Source: JANQOH01 sp965200095
Lineage (GTDB): Bacteria > Pseudomonadota > Alphaproteobacteria > UBA7887
Assembly (NCBI GenBank): GCA_965200095.1
Contig: OZ241350.1
Span: 1,674,001-1,738,000 of the forward strand
DNA length: 64,000 bases
Reading direction: 5' to 3'
Both the position numbers and the translations under genes were made by a program. Position 1 is the first letter of the stretch; each line of letters begins with the position of its first letter. Positions 27,766 to 36,535 of the stretch are shown here, in pieces. The notes under the pieces are model-generated. The model worked only from the letters and a program-made list of their open reading frames with translations, was not told the DNA's origin and ran no database searches.

Positions 27766-28228
27766 CCGCGAACCGCGGCGCGGCGCGGCGGTGGAGGTCT
27801 TCACCGACGGCGCCTGCCTCGGCAACCCCGGCCCCGGCGGCTGGGCGGCGCTGTTGCGCTGGCGCGGCGCGGAACGGGAGATCTCGGGCGGCGAGCGCGA
27901 CACCACAAACAACCGCATGGAGCTTACGGCGGCGATCCGCGCGCTCGAGGCGCTCTCGCGCCCCGTCGCGGTGCGTCTGCACACCGATTCGCGCTACCTG
28001 CGCGACGGCGTCGAGAAGTGGCTCGCGCGCTGGAAGAGCAACGGCTGGCGAACCGCCTCGCGCGCGCCGGTGCGCAACCGCGATCTGTGGCTCGCCCTCG
28101 ACGGCGCCCGCGCCCGCCATGAGGTCGAATGGGTGTGGGTGCGCGGCCATGCCGGGCACCCGGACAACGAGCGCGCCGACCGGCTGGCGCGCGCCGCCGC
28201 GCGCGCTGCCGGGAAAGGAGCGCTATAG
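27752..28228 (+). CDS. rnhA: ribonuclease HI
   Basis: 158 residues, usual length, from the ATG at 27752. It has all catalytic acidic residues in context: VFTDGACLGNPGPGGWA (Asp), NNRMELTAAIRAL (Glu), HTDSRYL (Asp) and VRGHAGHPDNERAD (His and Asp). It cleaves RNA in RNA-DNA hybrids. The end of this gene is partly duplicated at 32016-32072, next to the peroxiredoxin gene. Confidence 0.95.
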   Translation: MASTDREPRRGAAVEVFTDGACLGNPGPGGWAALLRWRGAEREISGGERDTTNNRMELTAAIRALEALSRPVAVRLHTDSRYLRDGVEKWLARWKSNGWRTASRAPVRNRDLWLALDGARARHEVEWVWVRGHAGHPDNERADRLARAAARAAGKGAL

Positions 28229-28258
28229 GGCGGCGAGAATCTTCTCGGCCGCCGATGC
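28223..28258 (-). pseudogene. 3' remnant of the peroxiredoxin gene
   Basis: On the minus strand these bases read ASAAEKILAAL and stop, which is the C-terminus of the intact peroxiredoxin at 32067-32549 (VSAAEKILAAL) with one changed residue. It overlaps the rnhA stop exactly as the intact copy overlaps the rnhA remnant at 32016-32072. It therefore marks the original rnhA-peroxiredoxin junction. Confidence 0.85.
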
Positions 28259-28309
28259 GCTCGCCGCCGCCGGGACGCGAGGGGGCTTTGCGCCCCCTCC
28301 CGCGGTTCG

Positions 28310-29845
28310 CTACTCGTCGAGGCGGCGGACGGTCCGTTCGCAGGTGGCGGTCCAGGTGCGCGTCTTGCGGGCGTAGAACTGCAAGGTGCCCGGGTAGGTG
28401 TTCTGGTTCGAGCTGTATGCCCAATCCTCGGCCGAGCTGACGGTGGCGGCGGTGTTTGCGCGGTAGGCGTATGCCGGATCGTTGTCGGGAACGTTCGGAC
28501 CCGGGGGCTGCCGGGCGGCGCAATACGCGGTGGCGAGGGGGACGACCAGGGATGTCCAGTGCGCGGCGATCTCGGCCGTCGTCTTCGAATTCGGCGGATT
28601 GGGGTCGAAGACGGCGGGCGGGTGGTCGTTGTACTCTCTCCGGGCCACCGTGCGGGCCTGCCCGACGTTGTTGACCGGGGGTTTGCCGAGTTCGGAGGAA
28701 TACGGCCCCTGTACCCGCCGGGCGTTGTCGGCGGCGACGGCGAGCGTCTGCTCCACCAGCTTCCACACCCGGATGGTGAAGTCCCCGGTCACGGCCTCGC
28801 CCAATCCGTCGCTCGCCGCCACCGTTACCGTGTAGTCCCGCGCCCCGGCCGCCGCGGCCACCGTCCCCGACACCTGACCCGACGACCACGTCAGGCCGTC
28901 GGGCAACCCCGTCACGGTCACCGTCAGGGCATCGCTTTCCGGGTCGCTCGCCGCGATGCGGAACGCCGTGATCTCCTCCTCCCGGTCATACGCCCGGTCT
29001 TCCGGACTCACGATTGTCGGCGGGCCGTTCGCCGCCACCGTGATCGTGAATTCCGCGCTCTCGGCCTCGTTCGCTCCGTCGTCCGCCGTCGCCGTCACCG
29101 TCACCGTCACCGTGTAGGCCTGCGCCGCCGCGTCCGCGGCCACCGTCCCCGACACCTGACCCGTCGTCGACGAATACGTCAGGCCGTCGGGCAGTCCCGA
29201 CACGCCCACCGTCAGGGCATCGCCGTCCGGGCCGCTCACCGCGATGTCGAACGCCGCGATCGTCTCCCTCTGGGCGTAACGCTTGTCTCCCGGATTCGCG
29301 ATAGCCGGCGCACTGTCGCTTCCCCCGTTGCTTCCTCCGGCCGGTTCCTCTTGCGGCGCGACGGCGACGGTGAACCTGAACGTCAGAGACGCTGTGTTCG
29401 CAGGATCCGCAGCACTGGTCGCGGTCACCTCGACACTCCCGGACGAGGCGAGCCCCTCGACCGCCAGCCTCGAATCCCGGATCGTTGCGGTTGCTATCGA
29501 TTCCGTCTGCGACTCCACAGCAAAGCTGAGTTGTGCGTTGTCCGGGGAATCGAAATAGCTGCCGAGCGGTTGCGAACGCCACCCGGCGGCGGCGTCCTCG
29601 ACGTTTACACTGACGACGCCCCGGGTTGCGTCGCCAGCCTCTCCATCCTGCCGGTAGTCGGGTTTCACCGTGACCGCCGGGTCATCGGCCGGGGTAACGG
29701 TCATTCGACTGCCGCCCGGGGACGGGGGCCGGGGCGTTTCCGCTCCACCGCCGCCCCCACCGCAGGCGGCCAGCATGAAGATGGCGAGGCCGAGGACGGC
29801 GAATATCGCCGGGGCCCGGCGGATCGTGTTCAACGCGTTCGTCAT
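28310..29845 (-). CDS. lipoprotein with Ig-like (putative-Ig/cadherin-like) repeats
   Basis: 511 residues from the ATG at 29845 (MTNALNTIRRAP); the frame is open further upstream but antisense-like there. The lipobox LAAC places Cys28 at the mature end, followed by a Gly run. Two related domains of about 95 residues follow, each with an AFxIAxSxPxxDALTVxVxGLPDGLT core and GQVSGTV, the pattern of putative-Ig/dystroglycan-type domains. A C-terminal 140-residue region with Asn, Pro and Tyr is not recognised. It sits 65 bp behind the inverse-autotransporter gene and is likely expressed with it. Confidence 0.8.
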   Translation of the reverse strand: MTNALNTIRRAPAIFAVLGLAIFMLAACGGGGGGAETPRPPSPGGSRMTVTPADDPAVTVKPDYRQDGEAGDATRGVVSVNVEDAAAGWRSQPLGSYFDSPDNAQLSFAVESQTESIATATIRDSRLAVEGLASSGSVEVTATSAADPANTASLTFRFTVAVAPQEEPAGGSNGGSDSAPAIANPGDKRYAQRETIAAFDIAVSGPDGDALTVGVSGLPDGLTYSSTTGQVSGTVAADAAAQAYTVTVTVTATADDGANEAESAEFTITVAANGPPTIVSPEDRAYDREEEITAFRIAASDPESDALTVTVTGLPDGLTWSSGQVSGTVAAAAGARDYTVTVAASDGLGEAVTGDFTIRVWKLVEQTLAVAADNARRVQGPYSSELGKPPVNNVGQARTVARREYNDHPPAVFDPNPPNSKTTAEIAAHWTSLVVPLATAYCAARQPPGPNVPDNDPAYAYRANTAATVSSAEDWAYSSNQNTYPGTLQFYARKTRTWTATCERTVRRLDE

Positions 29846-29910
29846 CGTTCCGACTACCCGGATAAGGTTTTCGTTTGCGACAGCGCGTCCCGGAGCGGCG
29901 TTCGAGACGC

Positions 29911-31275
29911 TCAGGCGGCAAGCGCGACGGCGACGGAGAGGCTGCGCCCGGCTTGCAGTCCGGCGTTGCGCAGCAGGCGGATGGAAACCCGCGCTGCGGT
30001 GCTTCCTGCGGGGATGGTGACGGCGACGGGTTCGTCGACGAAATCCTCGCCGGCCACGGCGGGGTTGTCGCCGTCGCCCGGTTCGAGACGCAGCTCCAGG
30101 CGCAGATCGTCGGGCCACGGGGCGGGGATGGAGACTTCGACGCCGATTTCGGCTCCGGTGGCGGCGCTGTCCTGAAGGAAGCGCGCGACGATGGCGCCGC
30201 TCCGCAGCAATCGCTCCGGGCTCATGACGCGCTCGACGGTTTCGAGGCGCTCGACATTTTCGATGGGGCGCCAGAGGTCGGCGGGGGCTTGCGAGCCGCC
30301 GGCGACGCCCAGACCGCTCCATTTCGGGGCGCGGCCTTCGGCGCCGCCGCCGAGGGGCACGCGGACGGCGAAGCGCAGCGCGCCCTGCTCCGGCGCCTCT
30401 CCGATGCCCGCAAGGCCGGCCTCCAGGCTCAGCCACGGATGGGGTCGCCATCCCAGCGCCACGCGCCCGTCGGTGACCGCCTGTCCCGTTCCGTCCTCGT
30501 CCCAGCGGGCCAGCGAGGTCTCGACGGACAGGGTGGTCGTGGCGTCCAGCCGCAGGCCGAGTTTGGTTCCGCCCCGCGGTCGCTCCTCGTAGCCCCAGCG
30601 GCTCGGTCGCCAGCCCGTGGCGGGAACGAATTGCTGCAAGGAGCCGACGCCCCAGAGTCCGGCATAGTCGAGGCCGGCGACGAAGCGGCGGTGGCCGCGT
30701 TCGAGGTTTTCCTGCACGACCGCCTGGACGCCGAGAATGTCGCCGCCGGGTTCGTGCGAGAGGGAGAAGCGATATGCGGCTCCGAATCGGGCGTCGTTGC
30801 GTCGGAAGCCGCGGGCATCGCGCCATCGGGTGACGCCCTGCTGGAGGAAGACGGCGCGGGTTTCCTCTCCGGCCTTGATGGCGTCGGCGCCGGAGAGGAA
30901 GGCGAGGGGGAGGACGGCGTCGAGATTTCCGCTCAGGCCTTCTCCGAAGGGGGACCAGGAGAGGCGCTGGACGACATGGAAGCGGGGTCCGAAGAGTTCG
31001 CGGCCGGTTCTCTGTGCGAGTTGGGCGGCGGCGCCGACGAGGAAGCCGCCGAGTTCTCCGGAGAAACATTCCATGCCGGAGATGTGGGAGACCTCGAAGG
31101 CGCGTCCGCAGGCGACGCCGCTTTCGAGCATGCGCTCCAGCGGCGCGCCGGCGGCGTCCCCGTCGGCGCCGGCGGGCGGAAAGCCTTCGCCCGGCGCCGC
31201 CGCGTGCGAGGCGGCGGCGAAGGCGAACAGGCACGGCGCCGCGAGAATGCGGCGGACGGCGGAACGCAGGTTCAT
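29911..31275 (-). CDS. inverse autotransporter (intimin/invasin-type) barrel protein
   Basis: 454 residues from the ATG at 31275 with a signal peptide (ILAAPCLFAFAAASHAAA). The body matches the inverse-autotransporter barrel: RNDARFGAAYRFSL, then GLDYAGLWGVG, QQFVPATGWRPSRWGYEERP (the typical LTGWR...YEERP hallmark), LGLRLDATTTLSVETSLARW and GLGV. After the barrel (from about residue 340) a domain reads NPAVAGEDFVDEPVAVTIPA, close to a Calx-beta motif. Intimin-type proteins normally carry many Ig domains after the barrel; here they lie on a separate lipoprotein downstream. An 18-C tract lies 475 bp upstream. Confidence 0.8.
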   Translation of the reverse strand: MNLRSAVRRILAAPCLFAFAAASHAAAPGEGFPPAGADGDAAGAPLERMLESGVACGRAFEVSHISGMECFSGELGGFLVGAAAQLAQRTGRELFGPRFHVVQRLSWSPFGEGLSGNLDAVLPLAFLSGADAIKAGEETRAVFLQQGVTRWRDARGFRRNDARFGAAYRFSLSHEPGGDILGVQAVVQENLERGHRRFVAGLDYAGLWGVGSLQQFVPATGWRPSRWGYEERPRGGTKLGLRLDATTTLSVETSLARWDEDGTGQAVTDGRVALGWRPHPWLSLEAGLAGIGEAPEQGALRFAVRVPLGGGAEGRAPKWSGLGVAGGSQAPADLWRPIENVERLETVERVMSPERLLRSGAIVARFLQDSAATGAEIGVEVSIPAPWPDDLRLELRLEPGDGDNPAVAGEDFVDEPVAVTIPAGSTAARVSIRLLRNAGLQAGRSLSVAVALAA

Positions 31276-32015
31276 GGGTCGACTCCCTCGTTGCGGTTTC
31301 GCAGGGGAAGGGCCGCCGGCCCTGCGGCTATCGCAGGACGAAGCGGCAGCCGTTGGCGGCGATCTGCAGGCGCGTCGCCGGCCGGTCGACAGGGATGTTC
31401 TTGTCGAGGCGCCGCGAACTCCGGTTCTCGAAATATGCGGAGTCGACGACGACCCCGGGGCGGCGCGCCCGCCCGCGTGAGAACCGGATTTGCGAGCACG
31501 TGGCGGATCGTGCGGCTCGCCATGCTCCGGGCGTTCCGGGACTCGATTCCGGCGCCCCGAACCGGGCCGGAACTGTCAGCGTTGCGGTAGTTCGTAGGCG
31601 CGCCCGGCGCGTTCTTCAGGCCGGTTCCGCAGCCGGCAGCGAAAATCGAAACGCCGCCGGAGCGGCGGCGCATGACCGGAGGAACGAGGCGGCGGAACCA
31701 CCCGCGCGGGGGCGGCTGCCTCAGTTCCGCGTTATGCGGGGCGCACTGCGGGGGGGGGGGGGGGGGGTGAAAATCGGCATGGGGCGCATTTCGCGCAACG
31801 GCAAAAGGCGTGTCAAAGGAGCAGCAATTCTCACTACCGGACCGGCCTCAACCCGGCGAGCGAAGGTCCCGGGCGCGCCAGCCGGCGGCAACGCCCGTCG
31901 CCGGCCCGGCGCCATGATCGACGCACCGACGAAACCATGAAAATACTCCGCCGCCCCATCGCGGCGGCGCGTCGAACGCTGCGCGCAAGGATGGGGCGGT
32001 TCGCGCTGCCCGGCG
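31276..32015. other. 740-bp upstream region of the inverse autotransporter
   Basis: This holds the homopolymer tract at 31750-31767 and no convincing gene. Frames of 60-130 codons are open on both strands but show no ribosome site, no family motif and a composition like neighbouring shadow frames. Bases 31940-32015 lead into the rnhA remnant. Confidence 0.5.
31750..31767 (-). promoter_or_regulatory. 18-base homopolymer tract upstream of the inverse-autotransporter gene
   Basis: A run of 18 G on the plus strand, 18 C in the direction of the adhesin genes, about 475 bp before the ATG at 31275. Long tracts like this are otherwise found in the window only at the other adhesin (8704-8726). It may act on a distant promoter or an unrecognised leader; the link to gene control is inference. 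Confidence 0.5.
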
Positions 32016-32072
32016 CGCGGCCATGCCCGACACCCGGACAACGAATGCGCCGCCGGGAAAGGGGCGCTATAG
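32016..32072 (+). pseudogene. 3' remnant of rnhA
   Basis: Reads RGHARHPDNECAAGKGAL and stop. Against intact rnhA (RGHAGHPDNERAD...AAGKGAL) it has one substitution and an internal loss of about ten residues. Its stop region overlaps the peroxiredoxin stop just as at 28223-28228. It is the right-hand duplicate that frames the adhesin insert. Confidence 0.85.
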
Positions 32073-32549
32073 CGCGGCGAGAATCTTCTCGGCGGCCGAG
32101 ACATCGAGACCGGGACCGTCCTCCAGGGCGAGAGCGCTCACCACGCCATCGTCCACGATCATGGCGTAGCGCCGCGACCGGCGGCCCATCCCGAAGCCGC
32201 TCGCGTCGAGCTCGAGGCCCATTGCCGCGGTGAAGTCCCCGTTGCCGTCGGCGAGCATCGCCACCTTGTCGCCGACGCCCAGATCGTTCCCCCACGCGCC
32301 CATGACGAAAGCGTCGTTGACCGACACGCAGGCGATGAGGTCGACTCCCTTGCCGCGCAGGGCCCCGGCGTTCTTGACGTAACCGGGGACGTGCTGCGCC
32401 GAGCAGGTGGGCGTGAAGGCGCCCGGCAAGCCGAAGATCACGGCCTTCTTGCCGGCGAGCAATGCGCCCGTCGCGACTTCCTCGATCCCGCTTTCGCCCT
32501 TGCGGCGCAGCGTTACGTCCGGTACGCGGTCGCCCACCTTGATCGTCAT
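32067..32549 (-). CDS. peroxiredoxin (Prx5/glutaredoxin-dependent type)
   Basis: 160 residues from the ATG at 32549, which overlaps the stop of the dsbD-like gene (ATGA). The peroxidatic site is PGAFTPTCSAQHVPGY. The rest matches the Prx5 group: DLIACVSVNDAFVMGAW, LADGNGDFTAAMGLELD and GMGRRSRRYAMIVDDG. It reduces peroxides in the cytosol with thiol donors. No second conserved resolving cysteine was noted. Confidence 0.92.
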   Translation of the reverse strand: MTIKVGDRVPDVTLRRKGESGIEEVATGALLAGKKAVIFGLPGAFTPTCSAQHVPGYVKNAGALRGKGVDLIACVSVNDAFVMGAWGNDLGVGDKVAMLADGNGDFTAAMGLELDASGFGMGRRSRRYAMIVDDGVVSALALEDGPGLDVSAAEKILAAL

Positions 32550-34783
32550 GTTCCCTCTCCCCGAAACCGCGGGCGACGCGACGCGCCCGCACGATGACAG
32601 CCGCGGAGCATAGCCCGCCCGCCGCGTCCGCCCAAGCGAAAACTGCCGCGCCGCGTGCGGTCGAGGGCGGCGATCACCGCATCGGCGCGCAACAGTTCCG
32701 GCAGTGTCACGCCGCCGCGCGCCGCCGGGCCGTACACCGCGTTGAACGGGATGCCGTAGCGGTCGAACCTTGCGAGATAGGCGGAGATGGCGGGGTCGGG
32801 CCGCGTCCAGTCGGCGCGCATGGCGAGCACCGACGGCGCCGCGAGCCTCCCGCGCACCGGTTCGGCGTCGAGCACCAGCGCCTTGTTCACGCGACAGGTG
32901 ACGCACCAGTCCGCGGTGACATCGACGAAAACCGTGCGCCCTTCGGCCACGGCGGCGTCGATCGCCGCTGCGTCGAAGGGCCGCCAGAAGCCCGTTTCGC
33001 CCGCCGCTTCCGCCTCGCCCGACCCGCTCAGCGGCGGCGTCGCGCCGACGAACGCCGCGGCGAGCGCCGCCGCCGCCGACAGGCCGAGGCCGAAGGCGCG
33101 CCGCCGCCCCCGGGCGAGCGCGAGGCGCACGGCCGGCGCGCCGGCGAGGCAGGCGGCGCCTGCGACGAGCGCCGCCCCGACGCCGGACAGCGCCGCCAGC
33201 ACCGAGAGCAGCCACGCGGCGGTTCCGACGAGCGCGAGTCCGAGCGCCGCCCGGACCCACGTCATCCAGCGGCCGGGCCGCGGCAGGCGCGTCGCGACGC
33301 CGGGGAACGCCGCGACCGCAATCCAGGGCGCCGCCATGCCGAGGCCGAGCGCCGCGAACACGGCGAAGATCTCCCCGGCGCCGCGGCCCAGGGCGAACGC
33401 CACAGCGGTTCCGACGAACGGCGCCGAACACGGGGTGGCGAGCAGCGTCGCGAAGGCGCCGGAGGCGAAGTGGCCGGCCGGGGCGCCGAAACGCGCCTCG
33501 GCGCGGTCGGGCGCTGCGGCGCCGGCGGCGAGGAGGCGCGCAGGCGCCGCAATGTCGAAGATTCCGAGGAGATTGCCGGCGAACAGGCTCACAACCAGCG
33601 CGAGGAAGACGAGGAACGCCGGCTGCTGGAATTGGATCCCCCATCCGGCGGCGGCGCCGGCGGCGCTCGCGATCGCCGCCGCCGCGGCGAGAGCGAGGAA
33701 CGACGCGACCACGCCGGCGGCCGACGCCGCAAAGTCGCGGCGCACGGCGGCGCGCGCCCGCCCGCCCTGGCCGACGACCCCCATCAGTTTCAGCGACAGC
33801 ACCGGCAGCACGCAGGGCATGAGGTTGAGGATCAGCCCGCCCAGCAGCGCCGCCGCGAGCACCGCGGCAAACGAAGGCGCGGACTCGTCGTCCGCGGCGT
33901 CGGCGACGAACGACGCGCTTCCCGGCGCAAGGCGGCCCGGCGCCGCCGCGAGTTCGAAAGCGCGGTCGCCGTCGACCACGGTCGCGACGATGGGTTCGCC
34001 GGCGAGGCTGACGCCGCCGCGCGCCTCCACCGGCGCGACAAGCCGGGCGCTCGCGCCGTCGCGGGAGACTTCCGCGGTCCCCGCCGCCACGCGGTAGCGG
34101 GCGCCGGCCTCGACGAACAGTTCGGGCGCCTCGAAGGGCAGCGCCGAGCGCAGCGCGATCTCGAGGCGCTCGTCCGGCGGGGCGCCGACGATGCCGATGG
34201 ACTCGACAACCGCCCCGGCCGCTTCGGGCGCGCCGGGCACGCGCGCTTCGTAACGGTCGATCAGGCGCGCCCAGGGCGTCGGTTCGGCGGCGCCCGGCGG
34301 CAGGTCGAGAGCGAGTTCGGCGACGAAGGGGATGCAGATCGTCTCGCAGGCCTGGTAGGGAACCCGCGCGCGGAGACGCACCGCCTCGTCGGCCCGCGCC
34401 GCGGCGACGCGCAGCGGCAACACGGTTTCAACGGTGTAACCGGCGGTTTCCAGGCCGGCGAGTTCGGCGAACCGCCGCGGGGCGGGCCACGCCACCTCCA
34501 CCGCGGCGACGTTTTGCGATGCGGCGAAATCGGGGACCGGCGGCGACCCCGAGTCGCCGGGGCTGCGCCAGTATATCTTCCAGCCGGGGTCGAGCTGGAA
34601 GTGGAGACCGGCGCGCAGTTCGCCGTCGCCGACGGCGGACGCGGCGGACACCAGCCGCGCCTGGCTTACGTCGGTGCGCGCCCAGTCTCCCGCCCCGCCG
34701 GCGGCGCCGGGCGCCCCGGGCGCGGCAGCCGAGACGGCCGCGAACGCCGCAACCGCCAACCGCATTTTCGCTCGCGCGTTCAT
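32546..34783 (-). CDS. DsbD/ScsB-family thiol:disulfide interchange protein
   Basis: 745 residues from the ATG at 34783 (MNARAKMRLAVAAFAAVSAA, signal peptide); an ATG at 34795 is also possible. The N-terminal periplasmic domain carries YQACETICIPF. A multi-helix membrane domain starts near LLGGLILNLMPCVLPVLSLK and later has LLATPCSAPFVGTA, the paired cysteines of the transfer channel. The C-terminal thioredoxin domain has VTADWCVTCRVNKALVL. It passes electrons from cytosolic thioredoxin to the periplasm. The ScsB-like N-terminal form is tied to copper or oxidative stress. It is coupled to the peroxiredoxin gene by a 4-bp overlap. Confidence 0.9.
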   Translation of the reverse strand: MNARAKMRLAVAAFAAVSAAAPGAPGAAGGAGDWARTDVSQARLVSAASAVGDGELRAGLHFQLDPGWKIYWRSPGDSGSPPVPDFAASQNVAAVEVAWPAPRRFAELAGLETAGYTVETVLPLRVAAARADEAVRLRARVPYQACETICIPFVAELALDLPPGAAEPTPWARLIDRYEARVPGAPEAAGAVVESIGIVGAPPDERLEIALRSALPFEAPELFVEAGARYRVAAGTAEVSRDGASARLVAPVEARGGVSLAGEPIVATVVDGDRAFELAAAPGRLAPGSASFVADAADDESAPSFAAVLAAALLGGLILNLMPCVLPVLSLKLMGVVGQGGRARAAVRRDFAASAAGVVASFLALAAAAAIASAAGAAAGWGIQFQQPAFLVFLALVVSLFAGNLLGIFDIAAPARLLAAGAAAPDRAEARFGAPAGHFASGAFATLLATPCSAPFVGTAVAFALGRGAGEIFAVFAALGLGMAAPWIAVAAFPGVATRLPRPGRWMTWVRAALGLALVGTAAWLLSVLAALSGVGAALVAGAACLAGAPAVRLALARGRRRAFGLGLSAAAALAAAFVGATPPLSGSGEAEAAGETGFWRPFDAAAIDAAVAEGRTVFVDVTADWCVTCRVNKALVLDAEPVRGRLAAPSVLAMRADWTRPDPAISAYLARFDRYGIPFNAVYGPAARGGVTLPELLRADAVIAALDRTRRGSFRLGGRGGRAMLRGCHRAGASRRPRFRGEGT

Positions 34784-34944
34784 GCGGGGCAGCATAGCGC
34801 CTGAAGACGGCGGCGCCGGGTCACGATTTCGCGACGCCGCAGCGGGCGCGATCCCTTTCCGGCGGACGCGGCGCGCGCTTGACGCGCGCGCGCAGACGGC
34901 GCACCTTTGCACTCGTAGCGCGGCGAGACGCGGCGGAGGCGGCG

Positions 34945-35526
34945 ATGGAGGCCATCGAACACACGGACGGCTATCTCGGAGGCCAGCTGCTTATCGCCAT
35001 GCCGCACATGACCGACCCGCGCTTCGCCCACAGCGTGGTCTATCTGTGCGCCCACAGCGCCGACGGCGCCATGGGGCTGGTGGTCAACAAGCTCGTCGAC
35101 TCGATCAGTTTCACCGACCTGTTGAAACAGATGGAGTTCAAATTCTCGGGCGAGGGGATCGACGAGCGCGTGCAGGTGCATTTCGGCGGCCCGGTGGAGT
35201 CGGCGCGCGGTTTCGTGCTGCACACCCCGGATTACGAGTCGGGGGCGACGATGCGCGTCGCCGACGGTTTCGCGGTCACGGCGACGGTGGACGTTCTGCG
35301 TTCGATCGCCGACGGCGCGGGCCCCGAACGGGCGATATTCGCGCTCGGCTATGCCGGCTGGGCGCCGGGCCAGCTCGACAACGAGATGCAGAACAATGGC
35401 TGGCTCCATGTCGGCGCCGACGCCGAACTGGTGTTCGGACGCGACCATGACGACAAATGGCGCCGCGCCGTCGCCAAGGTGGGGGTCGACCCGGCGCTCC
35501 TGTCCGGCGAGGCGGGGCACGCCTGA
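34945..35526 (+). CDS. YqgE/AlgH family protein
   Basis: 193 residues from the ATG at 34945 (MEAIEHTDGYLGGQLLI). It has the family hallmarks GGQLLIAMPHMTDPRFAHSV, GAMGLVVNK, VHFGGPVE, RGFVLHT and ALGYAGWAPGQLDNEM. The family is widespread, around 190 residues, with no settled biochemical role. It stands alone, divergent from the dsbD-like gene. Confidence 0.9.
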   Translation: MEAIEHTDGYLGGQLLIAMPHMTDPRFAHSVVYLCAHSADGAMGLVVNKLVDSISFTDLLKQMEFKFSGEGIDERVQVHFGGPVESARGFVLHTPDYESGATMRVADGFAVTATVDVLRSIADGAGPERAIFALGYAGWAPGQLDNEMQNNGWLHVGADAELVFGRDHDDKWRRAVAKVGVDPALLSGEAGHA

Positions 35527-35547
35527 CGGCGGGGCGCCTCGCGCGCC

Positions 35548-36213
35548 CTACGGCGCGACCGGCTGACGCGAGAAGCGGCGGGCGCGGCGCCGGCGCGCCG
35601 GAAGCGGCGGCTGCGCGACGGCGAACGGGCGTTCGTCGGTGCACAGCATCCCGTAGAGCACATGGTCGCGCCATTCGCCGTCGATGCGCAGATACTTCCG
35701 CGCCAGGCCCTCACGCGTGAACCCGACCTTTTCCAGCAGGCGCCGGCTTGCCACATTGCCCTCGAGCACGGCCGCGCCCAGCCGGTGGAGCGCCAGCCGG
35801 TCGAAGGCGAAGGGCAGCAGCCCCGACAGCGCGTCGGTCATGAACCCGCGACGGACGAAGGGAGCGCCGATCCAGTAGCCGAGAGTGGCGCTCTGGCCGA
35901 TGCCCCGGCGCACCTGATTGAGCGACGCGCCGCCGACGAGGGCGTCGCCGCGGCGCTCGAAGACGAAGAAGGCGTAGCCGCGGTCCGCCTGGCTGGCGAC
36001 GCCGTAGACGCGCAGCCGGCGCACGAACGCCTTGCGGGTAAGCGCGTCGCCGCCCCAGGACGGCTCCCAGGGTTCGAGATGGGCGCGGCTTTCCTCGCGC
36101 AGCGCCGCCCATTCCCGCCAGTCGCCGCGCGTCGGCGGGCGCAGATAGACCTGGCCGCAGACGAGCGGCCGCCCGCGCATCAGCTCCGAGAGGGTTTTGA
36201 GAAGGCCGATCAC
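35548..36213 (-). CDS. GNAT N-acetyltransferase (RimJ-like)
   Basis: 221 residues from a GTG at 36213. GNAT fold: VYLRPPTRGDWREWAALREE at the start, GGASLNQVRRGIGQSATLGY, the acetyl-CoA loop GAPFVRRGFMTDAL, and LEGNVASRRLLEKVGFTREG. This pattern belongs to RimJ/RimL-type enzymes that acetylate protein N-termini; the substrate is unknown. It is the last gene of the thrC-M16-tusA cluster. Confidence 0.88.
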   Translation of the reverse strand: MIGLLKTLSELMRGRPLVCGQVYLRPPTRGDWREWAALREESRAHLEPWEPSWGGDALTRKAFVRRLRVYGVASQADRGYAFFVFERRGDALVGGASLNQVRRGIGQSATLGYWIGAPFVRRGFMTDALSGLLPFAFDRLALHRLGAAVLEGNVASRRLLEKVGFTREGLARKYLRIDGEWRDHVLYGMLCTDERPFAVAQPPLPARRRRARRFSRQPVAP

Positions 36214-36244
36214 GGCGTCTCTCCGGCCGCCGCGCGCGCCGCGG

Positions 36245-36535
36245 TCATCGCTCCCGGGCGCGGATCAGGAAACATTGCGCGCCGTCCTTCTCTCCCGTCG
36301 CCTCCAGGCGATGGCCCGTGACCTCGCAGAACGCCCTGAAGTCCGCCGCCGCGCCGGGGTCGGTCGCCAGCACCGTAAGCAACCCGCCGGGGGCTACCCC
36401 GCGCATCGCCTTCCTCGCCTTGAGCACCGGCAGCGGGCAGGCGAGACCGCGCGCGTCGAGCAGCGTCGGGGCGTCGTCTCCCGCCGCCCGGAAAGCCGCC
36501 GGTTGCGGCGACGGCATGGCCCGCGAGTCGGTCAC
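36245..36535 (-). CDS. TusA/SirA-like sulfur carrier protein
   Basis: 96 residues if begun at the GTG at 36535, which overlaps the stop of the M16 gene (GTGA); an ATG at 36517 gives 90. Conserved DARGLACPLPVLKARKAM with the CPxP active cysteine, then VLATDPGAAADFRAFCEVTG. TusA-like proteins carry persulfide sulfur for tRNA thiolation or cofactor pathways; which one is not shown. Confidence 0.88.
   Translation of the reverse strand: MTDSRAMPSPQPAAFRAAGDDAPTLLDARGLACPLPVLKARKAMRGVAPGGLLTVLATDPGAAADFRAFCEVTGHRLEATGEKDGAQCFLIRARER

Noticed and set aside
28310..31234. A single 974-codon gene spanning both adhesin-locus genes
   Set aside because: The first half is a shifted shadow of the inverse-autotransporter gene. 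The real lipoprotein begins at 29845 with its own signal and lipobox.
31272..31673. A 133-codon minus-strand frame just upstream of the inverse-autotransporter gene
   Set aside because: No ribosome site, Arg/Pro-rich shadow composition and no family likeness.
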